A stretch of DNA of 64,000 nucleotides from positions 1-64,000 of the forward strand of contig JAACJM010000295.1 of the NCBI GenBank assembly GCA_013368315.1. The letters are read 5' to 3'. Positions 45,578 to 54,400 of the stretch are shown one piece after another; position 1 is the first letter of the stretch, and each line of letters starts with the position of its first letter. Both the position numbers and the translations under genes were made by a program. The DNA is from Tetrapyrgos nigripes. Taxonomy: Eukaryota > Basidiomycota > Agaricomycetes > Agaricales > Campanellaceae. Under the pieces are notes generated by a model that saw only the letters and a program-made list of their open reading frames with translations, was not told the DNA's origin and did not search any database.

Positions 45578-46034
45578 TTAACTATTAAAATCAATACTCC
45601 CCCCAAAATACTTCTGAACCTCTTCTGCAGTAAAAGACGTCGGGTCCACATCTTTCCCTGTCCCACCTTCAACCAGAGCACTCCCAATTGTGCTTGCAAC
45701 TTGACGAAAATTAAGCTCGTGCATGGAGGCAAAGTAATACCCATTTTGTCCATGGCCCACTATAGCTGGTCTCTTGGAGTCAGGGAGAACATTATCTAGG
45801 AGGATACTGTACACTTCTATTGCTGTGATGAGAGAGGGTCAGGAGCCTCGAAGTGCTCGGGAACAACAGAGCTATGTACTTACATTCGTGAACCTTGACA
45901 TAAGGCCAAATATTAGTGCCCTTGCCAATAAAGCCTGCTTGACCACGCTTAATGGTTGCATTGGCCAACCAAGGGATTTGGAAAGAATGTTCATGTCTGA
46001 GTCTGTTGTCAAGCCACTCACTTGTATCATACAA
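45578..46034 (-). pseudogene. NmrA-like / NAD-dependent epimerase, C-terminal fragment
   Basis: Exon 1 from 46034 gives HSFQIPWLANATIKRGQAGF, then IGKGTNIWPYVKVHE. A 50-60 nt GT-AG intron (donor GTAAGTACAT, acceptor CACAG) joins in frame to SIEVYSILLDNVLP, GHGQNGYYFASMHELNF, IGSALVEGG and FTAEEVQKYFGG, ending DFNS and a stop. This matches the C-terminal half of fungal NAD(P)-binding NmrA-like/epimerase proteins. The N-terminal Rossmann fold with the GxxGxxG motif is absent upstream, so it is a truncated piece. The remaining splice site and frame are intact, which suggests a fairly recent truncation or capture. Confidence 0.7.
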
Positions 46035-46470
46035 TGAGAAGAGCTAGAGAAAGGCAGTGAAGCACTGCCTTTAGGGAACAATTGATAGAGGCATGAGAGA
46101 TGAGAGGAGACATCATTTGAGCTGCGAGAGGGCACTAAAAGATGCCTTGAAAAGTCAAAGTGGCTTTGGCAGCTGGAACCGAGGAAGGTATTGAGAGTTT
46201 CTGAAAAGACAGAATTAGAGGTAAATGAGAAACAGAAAAACGCAATGCACTGGGAGACAGACAAAAATTTCAGAGCAGCTCTGTGAATGAATGAAAACAA
46301 CACATTACTGGAGTCCCTGGTGCATCAATGGAGGAAGGTATATGGATGAGCAGGCAAAAAAGTGGCAGGTTAGCCCTCAAACGTTGAGCACAAAGGTAAA
46401 AACAGTGCCACATGGACAAATTCAGTCCAAACCCATTTATCAGACAGATAGACAGGACCATTTAAACATA
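46035..46470. other. stretch without a supported gene
   Basis: Upstream of the epimerase fragment. No Rossmann-fold sequence is visible here. Confidence 0.4.
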
Positions 46471-46530
46471 GCCACAAGCTGAATTCCAGTGTAATAAACT
46501 CAGCCTCATTTCATTCGGCCTCGTAATTTA
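46471..46530 (-). repeat. dispersed GAGGCCGAATGAAATGAGG repeat, inverted copy
   Basis: On the minus strand: ATTACGAGGCCGAATGAAAT, then GAGGCTGAGTTTATTACACT and CAGCTTGTGGCTATG. The only copy in this orientation. It extends past the core in common with 31114 (TTTAAA/CTTAAA, then GGTTTGGACTG). Confidence 0.8.
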
Positions 46531-46555
46531 CAAGTCCTATTTATAGGAGTATTAT

Positions 46556-47275
46556 TGTGAGCTCCAAATGGCCACACTTATGTGTATCCTGGGAAAGTAT
46601 ATCCTATTCTGTCAACACAGCAGACTCTACACCAAGCACCTTCTCCACAAATTCTCAGTTACAAGTCCTATTTATAGGACAAATGGCCGCATTTTTCATA
46701 TCCTGGGAAAATATATCCTATTCCATCAGCTCAGCAGACTTGGCACCAAGCTTCTCCACAAATTTTCCATCAACTTTCATTGAGCAATGAACCAGTGACC
46801 AGTGCCCAGTGCCCAGTCCATGACCCACATCTACCTCTTCAGAGTCTATTGCATTTTGTGCAATGAGATGAGGACTCATACTTGCTGCTGTATACAGTGG
46901 TCCACACTAACATATTCTTATTGTGAGCTCAAATGGCCACATTTTTCATATCCTGGGAAAATATATCCTATTCTGTCGTCTCAGCAAATTTGGAACTAAG
47001 CACCTTCTCTGCAAATTCTCCACTATTCTCTGTCAAGCTTTTGTCAAGCAATGAACCAGTGCCCAGTGCCCAGTCCATGACCCACACCTACCTCTTCAGA
47101 GTCAATTGCTGTATACAGTGGCCCTCACTGACATATTCAAGCTTTTGTCAAGCAATGAATGAATGCCTGATCTATGGTCTGTATCTACCTCTTCAGAGTC
47201 AATAATTCAATTGCTTTTTGGGCAATGGGATGAGGACTCATACCTACTGCTGTATACAGTGGCCCACACTGATGT
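46556..47275 (+). repeat. array of duplicated 0.1-0.35 kb segments
   Basis: AAATGGCCRCATTTTTCATA with CCTGGGAAAATATATCCTAT occurs at about 46565, 46682 and 46930. CCCAGTCCATGACCCACAYC with TACCTCTTCAGAGTC occurs at about 46812 and 47070, with a diverged third at about 47175. TATACAGTGGYCC occurs at 46891, 47112 and 47252. The frames here are repeat shadows. Confidence 0.7.
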
Positions 47276-47756
47276 ATTACCTACTAAACAACTCCTTTCA
47301 CTAAAGGTCATTTTAGAGACAGTTCAAGGATAATAGGCAAACACAGTGAGAGGTAGTGCCATCAACATGAAACTGGAAGTTAAGTCAGCCTAAAAGGGAC
47401 TCATAATGAGAAGTTGAAGATACACCTTTAATAAACCATATCACAGGTAGTCTTGAGTATCCAGCCTGACAATACACGTTAGTACTTTATGTATATCACT
47501 GGTAGCATGAAATCAGTTAGTCAACAGTTAGCCTAGTGGTGCATATTCTCCTCTACTACCAAGAGATACATTATGCCAAAACTGAGACTTCCTGGATAGT
47601 GGTGAGCATGATGTACAATGTTTTATCCAAAAGGAAAAAGCCATCATACAGCTCACATTAAGTATGTGAGAGTGTAGCAAAGCCAAGTTCTCAAAGAGAA
47701 TTGATCAAGTACACATTCCATACACATGGCTCTACTGATGCCCTTACAAGTATGAT
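47276..47756. other. stretch without a supported gene
   Basis: Possibly decayed 5' part of the LINE remnant; no motif is clear. Confidence 0.3.
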
Positions 47757-48003
47757 ATGCAGAAAATGGGAAAATGGTATGTGTTTCTTCTTCCCAATAC
47801 ATCTTTGAATAACAGGGGTGAACTCTATGTAATATTGGCAGCAATTCAGGAGACAATATTACAAATTTTCACTGACTCTGAATATACCATTCATTCTATC
47901 TGTTGGTGGGGACTGGAGAATGCAGCCAGGGGCTGGAGGTGCAAAAATGGAGACATTCTTCAATGTATTGCAACATGGCTCAAAGCTAGGCAATTGCAGA
48001 TTA
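47757..48003 (+). pseudogene. LINE-type RNase H, N-terminal piece
   Basis: It reads LNNRGELYVILAAIQE, ILQIFTDSEYTIHSICWW and ARGWRCKNGDILQCIATWLK. These match the RNase H of fungal non-LTR retrotransposons (the Glu in RGELYVIL and the Asp in FTDSEY are catalytic positions). The domain is cut at 48003 by the CACTA-like element. The rest resumes at 51795 in the same frame once one TTA target copy is removed. Confidence 0.75.
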
Positions 48004-48768
48004 CACTGGAGGCAAATCCCTGTAAATCATCTGCCATACAGAGGTATTACAGTGACCTTACAACAAGTCATTCAATAAGTAATCCACCTTGTATTACAGA
48101 GGTATTACAGAGAGAAGAATTTTCCAGAGCAATGCTGTAAGACTGCTGTAAGACAAGTTGTATTACAGGGACATTTCAGAGGCCAAATCCCTGTAGATCC
48201 AGTGCCCTACATAGGGATTACAGCAAACTTACACCAAGCCATTCAACAAGTATTCTGCCTTGGATTACAGAAGTATTACAGAGAGAAGAAATTTTGGGAG
48301 CAATGCTGTAGGACTGCTGTAAGACAAGTTGGATTACAGGAACATTTAAGAGTGACATGGTGTCACAGTAATACATTAAGTAATACAGCCAAGAAATACA
48401 GAAGTATTTCAGTGTGACAAAAAGTCACAGTATATCTTCCAGTAATTCAAGTCTGTATTACAAAGGATTTACATCATTCAAGTATACAGCAAATCTACAG
48501 TGATGGCAAATGTTTTACAGGAGACTTATTGTGACATTTCAGTCACAGTAACATTGGGGTAAGTCAGCCAGGATTACTGAAACATTACAACAAAAAGGAA
48601 AGAATATATTTGAAAAATTAAATGTATTGATGGAAAATATATAATGTCACATTTGGGTGACAGTAAGAGGACTGATGGTGGGAGACACTCTGCATGCACC
48701 CCCTCAGACACAGCTTGCGCACACCACGGTGGATGCAACCTGCATGCACCATGGACACAACTTGCATG
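48004..48768 (+). repeat. left terminal inverted repeat of the CACTA-like element
   Basis: Pairs with 51041-51794. Inside it, the segments at about 48009-48180 and 48181-48350 are diverged tandem copies (AGGCAAATCCCTGTAAATC / AGGCCAAATCCCTGTAGATC, then GCAATGCTGTARGACTGCTG in both). Later words include TGACATTTCAGTCACAGTAA and TGTCACATTTGGGTGACAG. Confidence 0.9.
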
Positions 48769-51040
48769 CACTCTGGACACAACTTGCGTGCACTGCAGAC
48801 ACAACTTGTGTACACTCCAGACGCAACCTGCATGCATGCTGGATGCACTCTGGACGCACTCTGGGCACACTCTGGAAGCACTCTGGATGCAACTTGCACA
48901 CACTCTGGACGCAACCTGCGCACACTCTGGACACAACCTGTGTGCACTCTGGACGCAACCTGCATGCACTCTGGACGCAACCTCTGGACGCAACCTGTGC
49001 GCACTCTGGACACAACCTCTGGACGCACTCTGTATGCAACTTGCGTGCACTCTGGACACAACTGGCACGCACTGTGGACCCAACCTGCATACACTCTGGG
49101 CACAACTGGACCCAACCTGCATGCACCCTGGACACAACCTGCATGCACTCTGGACACAACCTGCATGCACCTTGGACGCAACCTGCGCACACACTGGATG
49201 CAACCTGCATGCACTCTGGACACAACCTGCGCACACCCTGGACGCAACCTGCGTGCAGCCTGGATGCAACCTGCATGCACTCTGGACGCAACCTGCACGC
49301 ACTCTGGACGCAACCTGCACACACCCTGGATGCAATCTGTGCGCACTCTGGACACAACTTGCGTGCACTCTGGACACAACTTGCGTGCACTCTGGACACA
49401 ACCACACAACCTGCATGCACCATGGACACACTCTGGACGCAACCTGCATGCACTCTGGACACCAAGGTGTGCGCAGATTGCATCCAGAGTGCGCACAGGT
49501 TGCGTCCAGAGTGCGTGTCCAGAGTGCGTGCAGGTTGCGTGCAGATTGCGTCCAGAGTGTGTCCATGGTGCATGCAGGTTGTGTGGTTGCGTCCAGAGTG
49601 CGTGCAGATTGCATCCAGGGTGCGTGCAGGTTGTGTCCAGAGTGTGCACAGATTGCCTCCAAGGTGCGCGCAGGTTGCGTCCAGAGTGCATGCAGGTTGT
49701 GTCCAGGGTGCACGCAGGTTGCGTCCAGGGTGCACGCAGATTGCATCCAGAGTGCGCGCAGGTTGCGTCCAGAGTGCGTGCAGGTTGCATCCAGAGTGCG
49801 TGCAGGTTGCGTCCAGAGTGCACACAGGTTGCGTCCAGAGTGTGCACAGGTTGCATCCAGAGTGTGCACAGGTTGCATCCAGGGTGCGTGCAGATTGCGT
49901 CCAGGGTGTGCGCAGGTTGCATCCAGGGTGTGTGCAGCTTGTGTCCAGGGTGTGCACAGCTTGTGTCCAGGGTGTGCACAGGTTGCATCCAGAGTGCACA
50001 CAGGTTGCTTCCAAAGTGCGCACAGGTTGTGTCCAGAGTGCACGCAGGTTGCGTCCAGGGTGTGCACAGGTTGCGTCCAGAGTGCACGCAGGTTGCATCC
50101 AGAGTGTGCGCAGGTTGCATCCAGAGTGCGCACAGGTTGCGTTCAGGGTGCGCACAGGTTGCGTCCAGAGTGCATGCAGCTTGCATCCAGGGTGCGCACT
50201 GATTGCGTCCAGAGTGTGCACAGGTTGCATCCAGAGTGTGTGCAGGTTGCATCTAGAGTGTGCGCAGGTTGCATGAAGGGTGCATGCAGATTGCGTCCAG
50301 GGTGCGTGCAGGTTCCGTCCAGAGTGCATGCAGGTTGCGTCCAGAGTGCACACAGGTTGTGTCCAGAGTGTGCACAGGTTGCGTCCAGAGTGCGCGCTGG
50401 TTGCGTCCAGGGTATGGGCAGGTTGCGTCCAGAGTGCGTGCAGGTTGCGTCCAGAGTGCGCGCAGGTTGCATCCAGGGTGCGCGCAGATTGCGTCCAGGG
50501 TGCATGCAGGTTGTGTCCAGAGTGCGTGCAGGTTGTGTCCAGTGTGCGCGCAAGTTGCATCCAGAGTGCACGCAGGTTGCGTCCAGAGTGCGTGCAAGTT
50601 GCATCCAGAGTGCATCCAGAGTGCGCCCAGAGTGTGTCCAGAGTGCGTCCAGCATGCACACAGGTTGCGTCTGGAGTGTACACAAGTTGTGTCTGGAGTG
50701 CACGCAAGTTGTGTCCAGAGTGCATGCAAGTTGCGTCCATGGTGTGTCAGGAGTGCACGCAGGTTGTGTCCAGGCTGCGCACAGGTTGCGTCCAGAGTGC
50801 GCGCAGGTTGCATCCAGAGTGTGCACAGGTTGCATCCAGGGTGCATCCAGATTGCATCCAGGGTGCACGCAGGTTGCATCCAGAGTGCACACAGGTTGTG
50901 TCCAGAGGAGTGCACGCAGGTTGCATCCAGAGTGCGTGCAGGTTGCATCCAGAGTGTGTGCAGGTTGCGTCCAGAGTGCGCATAGGTTGCATCCAGGGTG
51001 CGTGCAGATTGTGTCCAGGGTGCACGCAGGTTCAAATTGC
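48769..51040. repeat. 22-bp minisatellite with one orientation switch at about 49465
   Basis: The unit is close to TTGCGTCCAGAGTGCGTGCA plus GG, with CG/TG/CA variants. The left block (to about 49465) carries it in the reverse orientation (CTGGACGCAACCTGCATGCA); the right block, about twice as long, carries the forward orientation. Since 22 bp is not a multiple of three, all three frames cycle through a 22-residue repeat. The unit has no stop in these frames, which gives long open frames on both strands (up to 833 codons). These are not genes in my reading. Confidence 0.95.
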
Positions 51041-51794
51041 GTCCATGGTGCATGCAGGTTGCATCCACCATGGTGTGCGCAAGTTGTGTCTGGGGGGGTG
51101 CATGCAGAGTGTCTCCCAGCATCCAGTCCTCTTACTGTCACCTAAATGTGACATTATATATTTTCCATCAATACATTTAATTTTTCAAATATATTCTTTC
51201 CTTTTTGTTGTAATGTTTCAGTAATCCTGGCTGACTTACCCCAATATTACTGTGACTGAAATGTCACAGTAAGTCTCCTGTAAAACATTTGCCATTACTG
51301 TAGATTTACTGTATACTTGAATGATGTAAATCCTTTGTAATACAGACTTGAATTACTGGAAGATATACTGTGACTTTTTGTCACACTGAAATACTTCTGT
51401 ATTTCTTGGCTGTATTACCTATTGTATTACTGTGACACCATGTCACTCTGAAATGTTCCTGTAATCCAACTTGTCTTATAGCAGTCTTACAGCATTGCTC
51501 CCAAAATTTCTTCTCTCTGTAATACTTCGGTAATCCATGGCAGAATACTTGTTGAATGGCTTGGTGTAAGTTTGCTGTAATCCCTATGTAGGGCACTGGA
51601 TCTACAGGGATTTGGCCTCTGAATCGTCCCTGTAATACAACTTGTCTTACAGCAGTCTTACAGCATTGCTCTGGAAAATTCTTCTCTCTGTAATACCTCT
51701 GTAATACAAGGTGGATTACTTATTGAATGACTTGTTGTAAGGTCACTGTAATACCTCTGTATGGCAGATGATTTACAGGGATTTGCCTCCAGTG
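51041..51794 (-). repeat. right terminal inverted repeat of the CACTA-like element
   Basis: Reverse complement of 48004-48768 with scattered differences. It shares the CCTCTTACTGTCACC boundary, the same internal 170-bp tandem pair and the terminal ACAGGGATTTGCCTCCAGTG. Confidence 0.9.
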
Positions 51795-51797
51795 TTA

Positions 51798-52462
51798 TTT
51801 TTTCAAATGTACTAGCACTTTCTGGTGTGGCAGGAAATGAGGCTGCTGATCCACTAGCAAAGGCTGGGAGAGACTTGGACATTCCTGCAGATGGAAACTT
51901 CTTGGATAAACCCATCCCCATTGATTTCCACTATCAGAATTGCCTGCTCTCTCCAGAATCACATATATGGATCCCAAAAGTCACTATCGACCTTCCACAG
52001 GGAAGTAGTACCCCTGCTCCTGTCACTTGACAGGCTTCCTATGATGACATTGCTTCCTACACTGGGTGCAAACACTTGTAATTCCTTGGATATACTGAGG
52101 AATTACAAGAGACTTACTCAGGTACACTCAATATGTAACTCCATTGGACTTACTGAAGTATTACAAGAGACCAAAAACATTAAAACAATTATGTATGACC
52201 ATTGTAAGGTGCAAAGATCTCTTGTAATACTTCAGTAAGTCCAATGGACTTACATATTGAGTGCACCTGAGTAAGTCTCTTGTAATTCCTCAGTATATCC
52301 AAGGAATTACAAGTGTTTGCACCCAGTGCTACCATGGATGTTCATTTAAGAGATGTGCCCAAAGAGAAAACCTGGGCAAACTGCAAGAAGCTTCTGTGCA
52401 TCCAGGTGCTTTTTGGCGTTGTTATGACATACTCATGCAGTCACAGAAGAATTCAGGCCAGG
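51798..52462 (+). pseudogene. LINE-type RNase H, C-terminal piece and downstream
   Basis: It continues FSNVLALSGVAGNEAADPLAKAG (compare HSGxxGNExADxLAKxG; the family His is replaced here by Leu). A TGA follows at about 52028. After the MITE at 52060-52328 the sequence reads KRCAQRENLGKLQEASVHPGA, similar in layout to the region after RNase H in agaric LINEs. The remnant is cut again by the pogo-like element at 52465. Confidence 0.65.
52060..52328. mobile_element. CACTA-like MITE, 269 bp
   Basis: Near-perfect palindrome with arms of about 110 bp. It starts CACTGGGTGCAAACACTTGT and ends with the reverse complement. Flanks are CTA at 52057-52059 and 52329-52331, a 3-bp target duplication. It shares the CACTGG terminus, TSD length and TTACAAG/GTAATTCC subterminal style with 48004-51794. 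Confidence 0.85.
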
Positions 52463-52464
52463 TA

Positions 52465-53731
52465 AGGCAGGCGACACCAGGAACCAGCACCCTTAGGTAA
52501 GCGTGACATGTCACGCATCACAGTCTCATAGGTCGGGGGTCCAAGAAAAAAAAATTTGCATAGACGGTCGTTGGACTGTCGCGCATGTATGTACAGTGTA
52601 ATCCTACTCTACGGAGTCCTTGATAGCTTCCTTTGCCTGCCTAACCATGTCTGGGGGTAAAGTACAGTGTCCGTGATAACGACGGTTGGCCCAGGCAGCT
52701 TGTGGTCCATCAAGGCCGTCCCGATATGCATGGATGTATCTACTTGTGCGATTGGCAAACCTATATACGCCGCCTCAGTACAGTGAAAAAATGAGAAAGA
52801 TGTATTTACGCACCATTTGATTTGAAGCAAGGGGACACTGTCAAGACAGTCTGTGACGTTGGCACGCATGTCATCCATGTTGGCTGTCTTGGGAGTCTTG
52901 TGATAGCGTTCCTTGCTGGCTCCCCAATACATCTCGATGAAATTGATTTCGCAATGATACTTTGGATTCGAGTTTCCAATTCGCCATGTCTTTTTCTGAG
53001 GAAGACTAGCCCTCTGTTCCTGCTCGCTCCTGGCCCATGTGTCATGACATGCTTGAAGGGTTCTCGAGAACTCTTCAAGTGCATCTGGAGATTCTACATG
53101 TATGTCGTTGTCCTCGTCCTCATCTAGGTCTTCATCCTCTAACTGTATACTGCTCATTCTCTCGCATGTAGCAAAATGGGCAGCAATGTCTTCAGCCTCT
53201 GGGATGGTTTCCGAGTCAGTGCCTTCTTGGTCTTCCTGGGTTGCATCTGTTTTTCTTCGTGCTTCATTGGCTTTAGCCAGATTCTGGAGTCTGTGGTTCT
53301 TTGAGGCCTTGGAGCGGCCCATTGATGAGTGAGAGGTGAAGTTGTAGGTCCCATTTTCATTTCTTGAGCTTATTCTTCGTGTTTTCTCTGCCTTCGGACA
53401 TGTCAGTTATTACTATAAATGGAAAATCTAGTATCTTATCTTATTATATAAGCTGATTATCTAAGGTCTCATAGCAGAGGGTCAAAATTTTGAAGACCTC
53501 TAGAACGCACCCAAAGGACATTTCATGCTGAAAAACGAAAGTTCGTTTTTCAGTCCAAATCTTCAGTTTTCTACTGGCTTTTTTTTCATACAATCTGTTC
53601 ATTAAGGCACTCTCAACACTTTCTAGGATTTATATCTAATGATTTATAGCTGATGAGGATGGAATAGCCCGCCCATCGAGCATGACAGGCATGCTTATGT
53701 AAGGGGTGTCGGTTCCTGGTGTCGCCTGCCT
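52465..53731. mobile_element. pogo-like DNA transposon, internally deleted
   Basis: Termini AGGCAGGCGACACCAGGAAC in inverted orientation, with TA on each side (52463-52464 and 53732-53733). Imperfect similarity continues inward (about 55 bp). It carries one gene on the minus strand (52604-53322) that lacks the central catalytic part. It is inserted in the LINE remnant. Confidence 0.8.
52604..53322 (-). CDS. deletion derivative of a DDE transposase (pogo-like), 221 aa
   Basis: Exon 1 is 53322-52814 and exon 2 is 52760-52604, joined by a 53-nt intron (GTGCGTAAAT ... TATATAG) with frame kept. The N-terminus is the usual basic start (MGRSKASKNHRLQNLAKANE), followed by an acidic linker. It then jumps to the C-terminal transposase block YHCEINFIEMYWGASKERYH (holding the last acidic residue of the DDE triad), LDSVPLLQIKW, and FANRTSRYIHAYRDGL with AAWANRRYHGHCTLPPDM. 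The middle with the first two Asp residues is missing, so it cannot catalyse transposition. The reading frame and splice sites are intact, so it may still be expressed, perhaps as a repressor-like protein (inference). Confidence 0.72.
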
Positions 53732-53733
53732 TA

Positions 53734-54400
53734 CCACTAGAAGCCCTATATAATTGTTTCTTGATTCATATCAATCCTCCAGAGGTTGATCCAGAGACAC
53801 ATCAGTATTTTGACAGATTACTGGTGGACTGGTCCACTGGTGCTGCAAGCCAACTAACTGGTGGAAATTTTATTCACCTCTGTTTGGATACTTAACAGCA
53901 CTTGTAGAGTATGAGATGTAAGTAGAAACTACCTATGATATCACCATAGCTATTGCAAACAGGTAACAGTGGCTACAAATCAGCCAGTTGTTGGGGGCAT
54001 TGGGAGGTGCCAAATGCTGTCCCTGGCAACAATGAGAACATTAGCCAGTGTCAGAAATGACCATGTGCTCACTTTTGGCAATGTTGCTGGACCCTGCCTT
54101 GACAATGATGATGCCCAAACAATGTGGAGAAAAATACTTGTCTGGTGGAAATGGGGGGTCTACTGGTTTCAACTGGTGCTCTGCCAAATTTTGGCCCTAC
54201 CAGTTGAAACCAGTAATCTTTCAAAATACTGATGCATTCAATGAGGCGAAACATTTATTAGATGACCTTTTGGCACAGCAGATACTTCCCACATCACTTT
54301 TGAACCATCTTCTGACTGTTGAGGATATTGAGGAAGGGAAGGCTCATATTGTGGATCATCTCAAATCTTCTGCTGGGGTGCTGACAGGGTTACATATCAG
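53734..54400. pseudogene. decayed sequence between the pogo-like element and the LINE RT
   Basis: Fragments such as PEVDPETHQYFDRLLVDW and MATNQPVVGGIGRCQMLSLA (53969-54232) lie before the reverse transcriptase. They may be the N-terminal side of the LINE, but I cannot identify a domain. Confidence 0.3.

Larger units (their letters stand above)
48004..51794. mobile_element. CACTA-like non-autonomous element with palindromic minisatellite core
   Basis: It begins CACTGGAGGCAAATCCCTGT and ends with the reverse complement of that sequence, flanked by TTA at 48001-48003 and 51795-51797. A terminus of CACTG plus a 3-bp target duplication is the hallmark of CACTA (EnSpm/CMC) transposons; the fungal Plavaka branch would be a candidate source (inference). 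The terminal arms are about 0.76 kb and full of TTACAG/GTATTACAG words in both orientations, like CACTA subterminal repeats. The centre is a 22-bp minisatellite. No transposase is encoded. The insertion splits an RNase H frame cleanly. Confidence 0.85.

Noticed and set aside
48574..51224. Several very long open frames (up to 833 codons) on both strands
   Set aside because: They are translations of the 22-bp minisatellite in all frames. Residue content is repeat-bound, with no start context, intron or domain.
48004..51794. CRISPR array or bacterial repeat system
   Set aside because: The repeats are a contiguous 22-bp minisatellite without spacers, in a fungal nuclear context with introns and retrotransposons.
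53102..53332. Plus-strand Ser-rich frame opposite the pogo-like gene
   Set aside because: Antisense of the acidic linker of the transposase derivative, which has domain support on the minus strand.
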